Source: Albidovulum sp.
Lineage (GTDB): Bacteria; Pseudomonadota; Alphaproteobacteria; Rhodobacterales; Rhodobacteraceae
Length of the DNA: 64,000 bases
Direction of reading: 5' to 3'
Assembly: GCA_028823855.1 (NCBI GenBank)
Contig: JAPPFL010000032.1
Location: 171,022 to 235,021, forward strand
The position numbers and the translations under genes are program-made. Below, in pieces: positions 45,363-54,501 of the stretch. The notes under the pieces were generated by a model that had not been told where the DNA came from, did not search any database, and worked only from the letters and a program-made list of their open reading frames with translations. Position 1 is the first letter of the stretch; every line of letters starts with the position of its first letter.

Positions 45363-47066
45363 CTATTCGTTTTTCGAATCGTAATTCAGGCCGTGATCAA
45401 GCTTCAACCTCAACTTTTTCGCGTCATCCGGCTCCGGATCGAACGACAGCGCCCTCTTCCACTGAAATTCCGCTTCGCGATAGCGACCAACCATCCAGTA
45501 AACGTCTCCCAGATGATCGTTAACGATCGGGTCGCTCGGAAGGATGCTAACGGCCCGTTCCATTGGCTGCACGGCTTCTTCGAACCGGCCCATTCGATAT
45601 AGAATCCAGCCAAGGGAATCTATGATATAGCCGTTATCCGGCAAAAGCTCGTCGGCTCGCCGAATTAGTCTCTCGGCCTCCTCGAGGTCCTCATCCATGG
45701 TTACCATCGAATATCCCAGGTAGTTCAGCACCAATGGCTGATCCGGGGACAATTCAAGCGAAAAGCGCAGGTCTTTCTTGGCTATTTCCCAGTTCCCGCT
45801 CCGTTCATGGCAAATGCCCCTGTAGAAATACAGCCGCCAGTGCCTCGGCTCGGTCTCGCCTAACAACGCAATGGCATCGTCGTACGCCAGGGCCGCGCGT
45901 TCATACTCTTCGGCGCGTCGCAGCGCGTCGCCCAGAGCCTTGTGGGCGTCGGGAGAGTTCGGGTGTTGCTCGGCGAATTCGGCTAGTATGGAAAACGACT
46001 CTTCCGTTTTCCCGTCTTCATGCAGCAGTTCGCTTCTAGCGGCCAAAGCATCCGCATATAGCATCGAGTTTTCGGAAATGCTGCGATAAGTCTTCTCCGC
46101 AAGATCCAAGCTTCCGATTTTCTGCAAAGACTGGCCGATCCATATGTTCAAATTCTCGTCATTCGGCTCCAGGAACTGCGAGAGCCGAAAAAATACCAAC
46201 GAGGAATAGGGGTCTTGATCAAAATATAGATGGCCTAGCGCCCTAAAGAGCGTAGAAGCTCCGAGCCGGGCGGTAATTTCGTAATCGAAGTCAACTTCGT
46301 CTCCGGCAGCAACTTTAACCCGAAGATCTGAAATGCTAGCTTCGGCGCGCGTTTCCAGAATGCCGTCAAGCGTATTCAGTACCGTATCGGAATCCTTGAG
46401 TTGAGCGATCAGATTGGCGTAAAACAACTCGCCGTCATAAAGCATTAGCGCCAAAGCGTCTTCTGACTCCTGGAGCGCTTTTTCGGCGCTTGCGAAATCT
46501 CCGACCGACGCGTAGGCCAATGCCTGATGCAGCCGAATAAATTTGCCGAATTCTTCGGAGTCCGCGAGTTCATCGAAACGTTCAATCGCCTTGGTTACAT
46601 CTCCGAGGCCGAAATACGCCCAGCCTTGGAGAATGGCGTTAATTAAATCGCCTTCCCGTTTCGGCTCCTCCAGCCAATCTAAAACCATTTGATATTGCTG
46701 CAGTTCGAAATACTCCGCGAACTGCACCAATTCGCTTACTCCCGAGTCAATGCCGGCCGCGTGCAATTCCCTGACATATCGATAGGCGCCGGCCTTGTCT
46801 CCATTGTTGACAAGTACGTAGACTAGCTTGTCAACGACGAACAAGTTTTCGGGATCGGCTTCCAGGAATTCCAAATAATTTTCTGCAGAAATTTCGAAAT
46901 CGTATTCGAGCTGAGCATATCGACCAGTAAGGAAGGATCCGAACAAATGGGAAGAGTCGGTTTGCGCGCCGCTCGGCGAAAGCCCGCCTACGACCGCCGC
47001 TAGCGTTGCCAAAGTGAAGTGCCTAAATTGGTGCAATCGAACCACTTTATCTTGCCGATGCTGCAT
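45363..47066 (-). CDS. TPR-repeat protein with export signal
   Basis: The protein has 567 residues. Residues about 12-34 (RHFTLATLAAVVGGLSPSGA) form a probable signal peptide. The rest is a long array of 34-residue helical repeats, clearest near the C-terminus (NYLGYSMVTMDEDLEEAERL, SLGWILYRMGRFEEAVQPME, HLGDVYWMVGRYREAEFQWK). It should be a periplasmic or membrane-associated scaffold. Genes of this type are regularly found between ETF-QO and ispE in Alphaproteobacteria. No enzymatic domain is visible. Confidence 0.88.
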   Translation of the reverse strand: MQHRQDKVVRLHQFRHFTLATLAAVVGGLSPSGAQTDSSHLFGSFLTGRYAQLEYDFEISAENYLEFLEADPENLFVVDKLVYVLVNNGDKAGAYRYVRELHAAGIDSGVSELVQFAEYFELQQYQMVLDWLEEPKREGDLINAILQGWAYFGLGDVTKAIERFDELADSEEFGKFIRLHQALAYASVGDFASAEKALQESEDALALMLYDGELFYANLIAQLKDSDTVLNTLDGILETRAEASISDLRVKVAAGDEVDFDYEITARLGASTLFRALGHLYFDQDPYSSLVFFRLSQFLEPNDENLNIWIGQSLQKIGSLDLAEKTYRSISENSMLYADALAARSELLHEDGKTEESFSILAEFAEQHPNSPDAHKALGDALRRAEEYERAALAYDDAIALLGETEPRHWRLYFYRGICHERSGNWEIAKKDLRFSLELSPDQPLVLNYLGYSMVTMDEDLEEAERLIRRADELLPDNGYIIDSLGWILYRMGRFEEAVQPMERAVSILPSDPIVNDHLGDVYWMVGRYREAEFQWKRALSFDPEPDDAKKLRLKLDHGLNYDSKNE

Positions 47067-47139
47067 TTAGTCGCATCGCGCGAATAATGCAATTGGACGA
47101 CAACAAATTTTGATTGCGTAAATCGTCCAATTCATTTTT

Positions 47140-48795
47140 CTACATATTTGGATAGTTGGGACCGTCTCCGCCCTGCGGGGTCCTCCATTCGATATTCATC
47201 GACGGATCCTTGATATCGCAAGTCTTGCAATGAACGCAATTTTGGGAATTGATTTGAAACTTTTGGGACCCGTCCTTCGAATCGCCGATAACTTCGTAGA
47301 CGCCGGCCGGACAATAGCGTTGCGCGGGTTCGGCATAGCGCGGCAGATTGACTGCTATCGGCAGCGTAGGATCCTGGAGATGCAGATGCACCGGCTGGTT
47401 CTCCTCGTGGTTCGTGCCCGAATAGCTCAGATTCGTCAGCCTGTCGAAGCTGATAACGCCGTCCGGGCGGGGATACTCAATCGCCAAATGACGGTCCGCG
47501 GGCTCGGTGCATTCGGAATCCGATTTTCCGTGTTTCAAAGTTCCGAAAGGATTAAAGCCCGCCAAGCTTGCCACCCACATATCGAAACCGCCCAGGACCA
47601 TTGATGCCGTTAGGCCATATTTCGACCAAATTGGCTTTACATTGCGCACTCTCTTTAGGTCCTTGCCTATCTCCCCTGACCTCAATTCGTCCCAATATTC
47701 AACTAGCTCGTCCCCTGAACGGCCCGAGGCAATCGCACCGCAAACCGCGTCGGCCGCCGCAATGCCGCTTAGAATCGCATTGTGATTTCCCTTTATCCTG
47801 GGAACGTTGACTAGTCCGGCAGCGCATCCTAGCAGAACTCCGCCCGGAAAAATCGGCTTCGGAATTGATTGCCAGCCGCCTTCCGTTATGCAACGCGCAC
47901 CGTAGGCAACGCGCTTTCCGCCTTTCAGCAAATCGTGAACAAGCGGATGGTGCTTGAACCTTTGAAATTCCATGTAAGGATAAAGATGCGGATTCTTGTA
48001 GTTTAAATGTACGACGAAGCCCACGCATACCTCGTTATCGTCCATATGATAAATAAAGGATCCGCCTCCGGCATTTTTGCCCAAGGGCCAACCGGCCGTA
48101 TGGACCACCGATCCGGGTCTGAATTTATTTGAATCGATTTTCCAAATTTCCTTGAGCCCGAGACCGAATTTCGGAACGTCGGCATCTTTGTCGAGATTGA
48201 AATTCGCGATGATTTTCTTTGAAAGCGACCCGCGCGCGCCTTCGGCTAGAAAAACGTATTTTCCTAAGACTTCCACTCCAGGTTCGTAGTTCGGCCCTTG
48301 CGTGCCGTCCGGCCGCAAACCGAACTCGCCGGCGACGACGCCCGAAACGCTGCCGTTTCGCGCGTATACGATTGAGGAGCACGACATCCCCGGGAAAACG
48401 TCAACCTCGAGATCTTCCGCTCTTTCGGCCAGCCATCGGCACAAATTCGACATCGAAACGATAAAATTGCCATGATTGCTCATCAATGGGGGCATGAACC
48501 AGTTCGGTACGCGAATTTGCCCGGCCTCGCCCAAAATGTAGAACTTGTCGTTGGTTACGGGAACCGTGACGGGCGCTCCCAGTTTCCTCCAATCCGGAAG
48601 CAGCTTGTCCAGCCCCACCGTGTCGAGAACCGCGCCGGAAAGGATATGCGCTCCGACCTCGGAACCTTTTTCAAGAACGCAAACCTCCAATTCCGGGACC
48701 AGCTGCTTGATTCGAATCGCCGCGGAGAGTCCCGACGGACCGGCGCCGACGATCACGACATCGTATTCCATGGACTCTCTTTTGAATTCACTCAT
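47140..48795 (-). CDS. etfD: Electron transfer flavoprotein-ubiquinone oxidoreductase
   Basis: Using the ATG at 48795 the enzyme has 551 residues, the usual size; ATG 48771 is an alternative. VVIVGAGPSGLSAAIRIKQL is the FAD-binding Rossmann motif, and near the C-terminus NCVHCKTCDIKDP plus an earlier cysteine hold a 4Fe-4S cluster. It passes electrons from acyl-CoA, dimethylglycine and sarcosine dehydrogenases by way of ETF to ubiquinone in the inner membrane. That role fits the demethylation and acyl-CoA genes elsewhere in this window. Confidence 0.96.
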   Translation of the reverse strand: MSEFKRESMEYDVVIVGAGPSGLSAAIRIKQLVPELEVCVLEKGSEVGAHILSGAVLDTVGLDKLLPDWRKLGAPVTVPVTNDKFYILGEAGQIRVPNWFMPPLMSNHGNFIVSMSNLCRWLAERAEDLEVDVFPGMSCSSIVYARNGSVSGVVAGEFGLRPDGTQGPNYEPGVEVLGKYVFLAEGARGSLSKKIIANFNLDKDADVPKFGLGLKEIWKIDSNKFRPGSVVHTAGWPLGKNAGGGSFIYHMDDNEVCVGFVVHLNYKNPHLYPYMEFQRFKHHPLVHDLLKGGKRVAYGARCITEGGWQSIPKPIFPGGVLLGCAAGLVNVPRIKGNHNAILSGIAAADAVCGAIASGRSGDELVEYWDELRSGEIGKDLKRVRNVKPIWSKYGLTASMVLGGFDMWVASLAGFNPFGTLKHGKSDSECTEPADRHLAIEYPRPDGVISFDRLTNLSYSGTNHEENQPVHLHLQDPTLPIAVNLPRYAEPAQRYCPAGVYEVIGDSKDGSQKFQINSQNCVHCKTCDIKDPSMNIEWRTPQGGDGPNYPNM

Positions 48796-49048
48796 CGTAT
48801 TCTTTATTCCTTTATTTCGAACTGCTCGCACATTCCGCAATTCCCAGCAAATAACTGCTATTCCGGCGTTGCGTCAAACTTGATTCGCTTCATCGACGAC
48901 TTAACAGGTTTCGCGAATTCGACTGGAAGCTCACGGAACAGGCTGCTATTGGCCCTCCGTCCGCCCGCTTGCTCACCGATTAAAATCGGCTTCCCGAAAC
49001 AAACATTCTGCGTTAGGCTAGTCCGGATCACGCAAATCCGGCTCCCAA

Positions 49049-49519
49049 ATGAAAAAGATTCTCATGACACCCGAAGGATTGCAGTCGCTGAACGAGGAAG
49101 CGAAGCGACTGAAAAGCGTCGAAAGGCCTGCTATCATCAAAGAAATCGCAGAGGCCCGCGCACACGGCGATCTCTCGGAAAACGCAGAATACAACGCCGC
49201 TCGCGAGCAGCAGAGTCTTATAGAAGGCCGAATAAAAGAATTAGAATCGTTCATTGGCAGGGCAGAAGTCGTAAAAGTGTCGAAGCTTAGCGGATCCGTC
49301 AAATTTGGAGCGACCGTGACGCTGGAAGACGACGAAACTCTCGAGAAAAAGACATTTCAGATTGTGAGCGAAGCTGAAGCTAGCATCGAGCGTGGCTTGC
49401 TAAACATCGGTTCGCCGCTGGCAAGAGCCCTGATTGGAAAGGATGAAGGCGACTACGCGGAAGTTAACACGCCAGGCGGCGAAAAGAGCTACACGATTCT
49501 GGAGATTAAGTACCTTTGA
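49049..49519 (+). CDS. greA: Transcription elongation factor GreA
   Basis: The 156-residue protein starts MKKILMTPEGLQSLNEEAKR and carries the GreA signature EIAEARAHGDLSENAEYNAA with the acidic tip of the coiled coil, then the C-terminal FKBP-like domain (TVTLEDDETLEKKTFQIV). It rescues backtracked RNA polymerase by stimulating transcript cleavage. No obvious ribosome site precedes the ATG. The next gene starts 16 bp downstream. Confidence 0.96.
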   Translation: MKKILMTPEGLQSLNEEAKRLKSVERPAIIKEIAEARAHGDLSENAEYNAAREQQSLIEGRIKELESFIGRAEVVKVSKLSGSVKFGATVTLEDDETLEKKTFQIVSEAEASIERGLLNIGSPLARALIGKDEGDYAEVNTPGGEKSYTILEIKYL

Positions 49520-49535
49520 AAACTAGCGACTCTCC

Positions 49536-50498
49536 ATGACACAGCTTCCAGGCACAAATCATTTTTCCGCCTTCGACAGCGCAACGAGAACAAAGCGCGC
49601 GAATCTCGTCGTATATATTGCGGGTATCATAGCGAGCATTGCCTGGATAGCGTTTTCAGCGATGGTACTATTGCTCGACCGCGGGGATTCGGAACCGCTG
49701 GTCAGCATCCAGCCCTATCTTGAAATTGTCGCTTTTCTGGCGCCGCTGGTTTTGATTTGGCTAGCCGCGCAAGCGATCAGATCGTCAATCAGCAGCGAGC
49801 ACTCGATCAGGTATTTGCGCGCCGAACAGGAGGAATTGCGTAGAAGGCTAGGGGCGTCGGATACGAGATGGCGAGAATTGGAAGATTCTTTGCTGGCCGA
49901 AGTTTCGTCAAAGAATTCGACCGATGCCGGGTACGCACCCGAGCTAAAAAAAGAATACCGAGTGCCTCAGCCCGAGCCTCAGCCTCAGCTCTTCCGTCAA
50001 GCTAATCAAGGAATGGAATACCACGGAAAAGTTTCGGTGCGAGTTTTGATTCGCGCACTTAACTTGCCGGAGGACGAAAACGACACCGATGGATTCGAAG
50101 CGCTAAATAGAGCAATGGAAATTGAAGGCGTCCGCATTCTGCTCGACAATTCTCAGCGGGTGCTGGTCACGCTCGCCGACAGCAACATATTTACGGACAA
50201 TCTAAATCCCGATTTGGCGAGGCCGGAGATCTGGCGCATGCACGCCACCGGAGAGAAGAAACAGGTGATTTCTACGCTCGGCGGGATTCGCGATGTAAAC
50301 TTGCTAGAAGTGGTTGCCGAACGGCTGGAAAAGGACGAAGATTTTTACGAATTGGCTCAGAGCTTTGTCGCCCGATTCCAATCGATGCTGCAGCAGCTAA
50401 TTGGAAGCACCACCGATACCGACATAATCGCTCTTGCAAATACGCGCACTGCGCGAGCATTTATACTTCTCGGCAACGCCTTGAGCGGCGAATTCTGA
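49536..50498 (+). CDS. Unrecognised membrane protein with coiled coil, 320 aa
   Basis: Two membrane helices are visible (about residues 24-46 and 62-82), followed by a heptad-like segment (SIRYLRAEQEELRRRLGASD) and a proline/glutamine-rich linker (QPEPQPQLFRQ). A soluble C-terminal domain of about 160 residues contains VSVRVLIRALNLPEDENDTD and LNRAMEIEGVRILLDNSQRV. I do not recognise the family. It follows greA by 16 bp and converges on moeA, so it may be co-transcribed with greA. The two helices with both tails probably cytoplasmic suggest a small envelope-linked regulator, but this is only topology. Confidence 0.7.
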   Translation: MTQLPGTNHFSAFDSATRTKRANLVVYIAGIIASIAWIAFSAMVLLLDRGDSEPLVSIQPYLEIVAFLAPLVLIWLAAQAIRSSISSEHSIRYLRAEQEELRRRLGASDTRWRELEDSLLAEVSSKNSTDAGYAPELKKEYRVPQPEPQPQLFRQANQGMEYHGKVSVRVLIRALNLPEDENDTDGFEALNRAMEIEGVRILLDNSQRVLVTLADSNIFTDNLNPDLARPEIWRMHATGEKKQVISTLGGIRDVNLLEVVAERLEKDEDFYELAQSFVARFQSMLQQLIGSTTDTDIIALANTRTARAFILLGNALSGEF

Positions 50499-50512
50499 CA
50501 ACGCTATGTGTC

Positions 50513-51769
50513 CTAAAGTCCGAAGTTCGAGTAAGGAATATACTTGACGATATCGCCGCGCTGGATCGTGCGAGCCTCGTCCGCTAGCTCAACGAGACCG
50601 TCCGACCAACTCAATCCGGAAATCAAACCTGATCCTTCAGACCTGAAAGATTCGGCTCGACCGTGAGCATCCAATCTTGCGCGCAAATATTCGCGCCTGC
50701 CGCGTTTTTTGAACTTGGAAAATGCGGCGGGAACCAAATATCCTATAGGTTCCTGCCATGCGCCGCCGGCAAGCGTCCGCAAAATCGGTCGCCCAAAAAT
50801 AAGGGCGCACACGAAAGCGGCTACGGGATTGCCTGGAAGGCCAATTACTGGTTTGCCCCGCCAAAGCGATAGCGCCAGCGGCCTCCCGGGTTTGATCGCG
50901 ACTCTCCAGAAATTAAGGTTTCCTTCTCGAGACAGCAGCGCCGAGACATGGTCCTCATCGCCCCCCGAGGCACCTCCCGATACCATCACCGCATCTGCTA
51001 ATTCAACAGCCCGGTCCAAGCGGAGACGCAATTTACCGGGATCATCCTCAACCGTTCCCATATCGACGACCGCGTGGCCCCAGCGGGCTGCGATCGACAA
51101 TATCATTGGGCGATTCGCGTCGTAGACCTGGCCCGGGGATATTTCGCAATTTAGCTGCCGCAATTCGTCGCCGGTAGAGAGCACTGCAACGCGCAATGTT
51201 TTTCTAACCGAGACTTCTTTCACGCCCGAAGCCGTCAATAGGGCGACATCCTGCGGCCAAATTACTTTTCCTGCCGAAAGCAGCTCCTGCCCCCTTCTTA
51301 CGTCTTCAGCCTCCGCTCTGGTATTCGAACCGGGTTTGACTCCCGCCGGTATTTCTACGGCACCGCCGCGCAATTCGACGTCTTCATCGAGCACGACGGT
51401 GTCCATGCCTTCGGGAACCGTAGCGCCGGTCAAAATCCGCAGCGCGAATCCCGTCGGAAGCGTCCCTTTCCATGGCCGACCGGCGGCGGAGCGTCCCGCG
51501 GCGATTTGCAGTTTTCCGTTAGAGCCGTCCAAAGATGCATAGGCGAACCCGTAACCGTCCACAGCCGAATTTGTCGATGCCGGGTTGGATCTCCCGGCGA
51601 TCGGCGCCTCCGCAAGGATTCGCCCGGCGCCTTTTGTCGACGCAATTCGTTCGGTATCGACAACCGGGGCCAGGCTGGCGCGCAGACCTGCCAGAGCTTC
51701 GTCGACGGGCGTCCAATGGAAGCCTCTCGGCAAAGCGAAACAGTCGCCTGCCAATTTATTTTCGTTCAT
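50513..51769 (-). CDS. moeA: Molybdopterin molybdotransferase MoeA
   Basis: The 418-residue enzyme has NPASTNSAVDGYGFAYASLD, ILTGATVPEGMDTVVLDEDV, the domain III motif VLSTGDELRQL and VSGGASGGDEDHV, then GKPVIGLPGNPVAAFVCALI. These mark MoeA, which inserts molybdate into adenylylated molybdopterin. It is the last gene of a minus-strand run with mobB, mobA and fdhD, all needed to mature molybdenum enzymes of the formate dehydrogenase/DMSO reductase type. Confidence 0.95.
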   Translation of the reverse strand: MNENKLAGDCFALPRGFHWTPVDEALAGLRASLAPVVDTERIASTKGAGRILAEAPIAGRSNPASTNSAVDGYGFAYASLDGSNGKLQIAAGRSAAGRPWKGTLPTGFALRILTGATVPEGMDTVVLDEDVELRGGAVEIPAGVKPGSNTRAEAEDVRRGQELLSAGKVIWPQDVALLTASGVKEVSVRKTLRVAVLSTGDELRQLNCEISPGQVYDANRPMILSIAARWGHAVVDMGTVEDDPGKLRLRLDRAVELADAVMVSGGASGGDEDHVSALLSREGNLNFWRVAIKPGRPLALSLWRGKPVIGLPGNPVAAFVCALIFGRPILRTLAGGAWQEPIGYLVPAAFSKFKKRGRREYLRARLDAHGRAESFRSEGSGLISGLSWSDGLVELADEARTIQRGDIVKYIPYSNFGL

Positions 51770-51794
51770 TCAGATCGCCCGTCCCGTTTTAGTT

Positions 51795-52334
51795 TTAACG
51801 CTGAAAATTCATTTTTTCTTCACGATTTTCGGATCCGGTCCAGTCGGACCAATCGCGGCAATTCCCCAGGACAAAATTTGCGATGGCTCTCGTATCGTCC
51901 AATTCGATCACCGGGATATCCAATCCGGGTATCGGCACGTCGCTTGCGACCGCCAATACACTCCGATCATTTCGCGCAATCGGCTCGACGCGGGTTTCCG
52001 ATCGATACGCTTCAAGTTTCGGAAAATTCTCGTTTTTGAAGCCTTCCATTAAAACGAGATCGACTTGGGAAAGCTTCCCGAATAGTTCGCGGAAATTCAG
52101 CGCGTCGCCGCTTCCGACCATCGCCCATCGGCTGTTCGAAACGATTAGAACTTCGCGAGCTCCGGCTGCTTTGTGTCTGAAACTGTCGGTTCCTCTCCTG
52201 TCGACGCTGAAGGCGTGGTGGGCATGCTTGATGGTTGAAACGACAATGCTTCTTTTGCCGAATTCCGAAACCAGGCGTTCAACCAATCCGGTTTTTCCTG
52301 AATTTTTCCAGCCAATGATCGCGAATAGTTTCAA
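51795..52334 (-). CDS. mobB: Molybdopterin-guanine dinucleotide biosynthesis protein MobB
   Basis: The product has 179 residues from a TTG at 52334. IIGWKNSGKTGLVERLV is a P-loop, STIKHAHHAFSVDRRGTDSF is the MobB signature, and VLMEGFKNENFPKLEAYR holds the DxxxxEG-like motif. It is a GTP-binding helper of MobA in making the guanine dinucleotide form of the cofactor. It lies between mobA and moeA on the same strand, 25-50 bp from each. Confidence 0.93.
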   Translation of the reverse strand: MKLFAIIGWKNSGKTGLVERLVSEFGKRSIVVSTIKHAHHAFSVDRRGTDSFRHKAAGAREVLIVSNSRWAMVGSGDALNFRELFGKLSQVDLVLMEGFKNENFPKLEAYRSETRVEPIARNDRSVLAVASDVPIPGLDIPVIELDDTRAIANFVLGNCRDWSDWTGSENREEKMNFQR

Positions 52335-52384
52335 ATTATCGATTCCTTGCCTTGATCGGAATCGCGCCGAGTTTCGAAAGTCGC

Positions 52385-53056
52385 CTAACGCTGCGCGTCG
52401 GACACTTGGCCGACAAGCTCTCGCCTGCGCGCGAATTCAAGGTCTTCCGGCGTATTTATGTTGAAGAACGGATCGAATTCGCCGTTGGCGAATTCGGCGA
52501 TCGCTACCCCGTGGATATCCGTCCATTGAATGACTTTTCGAATTCCTTGCGACAGCGACGAATTCAGGCTTTCGCGCAACTCTACCGGCCAGTACCCGAA
52601 GGTGGGGTGCAGTTTCCGACCGGCTTCGGCGTGCACGCTCGAGGCCAACGCAATTGGATGACCTTCGATTTCCGATGCCTGCAGCAGCCTAGCGACCAAG
52701 TCTCGAGGAAAATACGGCGTATCGGCGGCAACAGTGACAATATGCCTTGCCCCCTCCTCTATTGCCCACTCCATTCCTGCCAACACGCCGGCAAGCGGTC
52801 CGCAGCGTCCGGGAAAAGAATCCGGAACAACGGGAAGACCCACCCGTTCGAATCGCGAGGGGTCTCCGTTTGCGTTCAATGCAATCGGATCAACTTGCGC
52901 GGAAAGCCGTTCAACAACGCTATCCAGTATCGTTCCTTTCCCAAGCGCAAGAAGCGATTTGTCGCCGCCTCCCATCCTCCTGGCGCGCCCGCCTGCAAGA
53001 ATAACGCCGGCGACTTTGCCGCGCATACCGGCAAAGGACTCCTTATCGCTCGCCAT
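52385..53056 (-). CDS. mobA: Molybdenum cofactor guanylyltransferase MobA
   Basis: The core starts VAGVILAGGRARRMGGGDKS, the nucleotidyltransferase signature of MobA, and has ADTPYFPRDLVARLL and FFNINTPEDLEFARR. The ATG at 53056 gives 223 residues and overlaps the end of fdhD by 14 bp; an ATG at 53026 has AAGGAG further upstream and would give 213. The enzyme links GMP to Mo-molybdopterin. Together with mobB and fdhD it points to a bis-MGD enzyme such as formate dehydrogenase elsewhere in the genome. Confidence 0.93.
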   Translation of the reverse strand: MASDKESFAGMRGKVAGVILAGGRARRMGGGDKSLLALGKGTILDSVVERLSAQVDPIALNANGDPSRFERVGLPVVPDSFPGRCGPLAGVLAGMEWAIEEGARHIVTVAADTPYFPRDLVARLLQASEIEGHPIALASSVHAEAGRKLHPTFGYWPVELRESLNSSLSQGIRKVIQWTDIHGVAIAEFANGEFDPFFNINTPEDLEFARRRELVGQVSDAQR

Positions 53057-53987
53057 CTGCCGATTTTCTGCGATGCTTTCGGTCTTCATGCGGGACTTGG
53101 TCGGGATCCGCATCGCGAACTAGCCTATGCGCCCCAGAGAGGCAAAAATAGCGCTTTCCCCGCATTCTACCGACAAGCGTCAGTCCGATTTCGCGAGCAA
53201 GTTCAACGCCCCATGCCGTAAAACCGGACCTGGAAACCAGCGCTGGCACCCCCATCATAGCCGTTTTCAAAACCATTTCCGAGGTAAGCCGCCCGGTCGT
53301 ATATAGCAGCTTGTCGTCGGCTCGCACTCCTTCCGCCATCATCCAGCCGGCAACCTTGTCGACGGCATTGTGGCGTCCAACATCTTCCATATAGACCAGC
53401 GGCTGATCGCGGCGGCAAAGAACGGTGCCGTGAATCGCCCCTGCTTCGAGATAGAGGCTTGGGGTTCTGTTGATCAAATGCGCAAGTCGATACATCCAAG
53501 ACGTTCGGATTTTCACGTCGGGGAGCGACCGGCCCTGAACCATCTCGTACATATCTCCGAACACTGTGCCCATCGCGCATCCGCTCGTGCGTATTTTTTT
53601 ACCCAGCTTCCTTTCATAATCGGTTTTCGCCTTGGTTCGAACGACAACCGTTTCAAGTTCCTCGTCGAAATCGACTCTTTCGACTTCCGAGTACGATTTC
53701 AAAAGGCCTTGATTGAATAGAAACCCTAAGGCAAGCAATTCCGGATAGTCGCCTATCGTCATCGCAGTGACAATTTCGGACCCGTTCACGAATATCGTTA
53801 GAGGCCGCTCCTCAACAACTCGCAATTCCGTCGCCACGCCGTCATGTGCAATTCCGGAAACGCGTTTTGTCAAGCCGTACGCGCTTGTGTCCGGCGCGAC
53901 CAAATAGCTTGAGGAAATTTCTTGCCGGTCAACAGCCAAGCATTTTCTCCGAGCAGTCAACGATTCGGCGGCCGCGGTCATTCGCAT
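53043..53987 (-). CDS. fdhD: Formate dehydrogenase accessory sulfurtransferase FdhD
   Basis: The ATG at 53987 has AAGG eight bases upstream; GTG 53996 and ATG 53993 are close alternatives. The ~314-residue protein has VNGSEIVTAMTIGDYPELLA, the cysteine loop IRTSGCAMGTVFGD, VYMEDVGRHNAVDKVAGWM and TTGRLTSEMVLKTA, all FdhD motifs. FdhD passes sulfur from IscS to the molybdenum cofactor before insertion into formate dehydrogenase. The loop has only one cysteine where E. coli FdhD has CxxC; SGC-x-x-GT forms are seen in other FdhD proteins. It leads the fdhD-mobA-mobB-moeA run. Confidence 0.93.
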   Translation of the reverse strand: MRMTAAAESLTARRKCLAVDRQEISSSYLVAPDTSAYGLTKRVSGIAHDGVATELRVVEERPLTIFVNGSEIVTAMTIGDYPELLALGFLFNQGLLKSYSEVERVDFDEELETVVVRTKAKTDYERKLGKKIRTSGCAMGTVFGDMYEMVQGRSLPDVKIRTSWMYRLAHLINRTPSLYLEAGAIHGTVLCRRDQPLVYMEDVGRHNAVDKVAGWMMAEGVRADDKLLYTTGRLTSEMVLKTAMMGVPALVSRSGFTAWGVELAREIGLTLVGRMRGKRYFCLSGAHRLVRDADPDQVPHEDRKHRRKSADGER

Positions 53988-54219
53988 CGCCATCACCTTC
54001 GATTTAGGCCGCTCAACGATCTCGCCCGCCTCGCTTGCTTTCCCGGTTACACCATAATTGCCGGAAATTGAAGCGGTTAGGCATCGTTTCGGAAATTTGC
54101 TGCCGCCTGGACCTCCGCGTACGCCGATTCCGGGTTGCGTTTCGACACTGGCAATTGCACAGAGTCTCGGGGGTTCCGCCTAACGGCATTTTTTCAATGC
54201 GCCCGATTAGGAGTGTAGC

Positions 54220-54501
54220 ATGACACCGGAATATGCCGAAATCGTTGCTATCAAGGCGGTCGGTTGGCTAGCAGGAGCGGACGAAAGAATATTGAACAGG
54301 TTTTTCGCAATAACCGGCGCGACATCGGACGATTTCCAGCGCGTTGCCAAAGACAACGAATTCGGGTCGACAGTGCTGGAATTCATACTTGGTCACGAAA
54401 AGACCGTTATTGAGTTTTGCGAATATTCCGACTTGCCGCTCGATGCCCCGCTGCTTGCCAGGCAAGCTCTGCCCGGAGGAAATTTACCGCATTGGACATG
54501 A
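54220..54501 (+). CDS. DUF3572 family protein
   Basis: This 93-residue protein begins MTPEYAEIVAIKAVGWLAGA and has FFAITGATSDDFQRVAKD and VLEFILGHEKTVIEFCE, the DUF3572 pattern of Alphaproteobacteria. TAGGAGTGTAGC precedes the ATG. The stop codon overlaps the ATG of the HAD hydrolase gene (ATGA). The function is unknown; small, soluble and helical by appearance. Confidence 0.85.
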   Translation: MTPEYAEIVAIKAVGWLAGADERILNRFFAITGATSDDFQRVAKDNEFGSTVLEFILGHEKTVIEFCEYSDLPLDAPLLARQALPGGNLPHWT

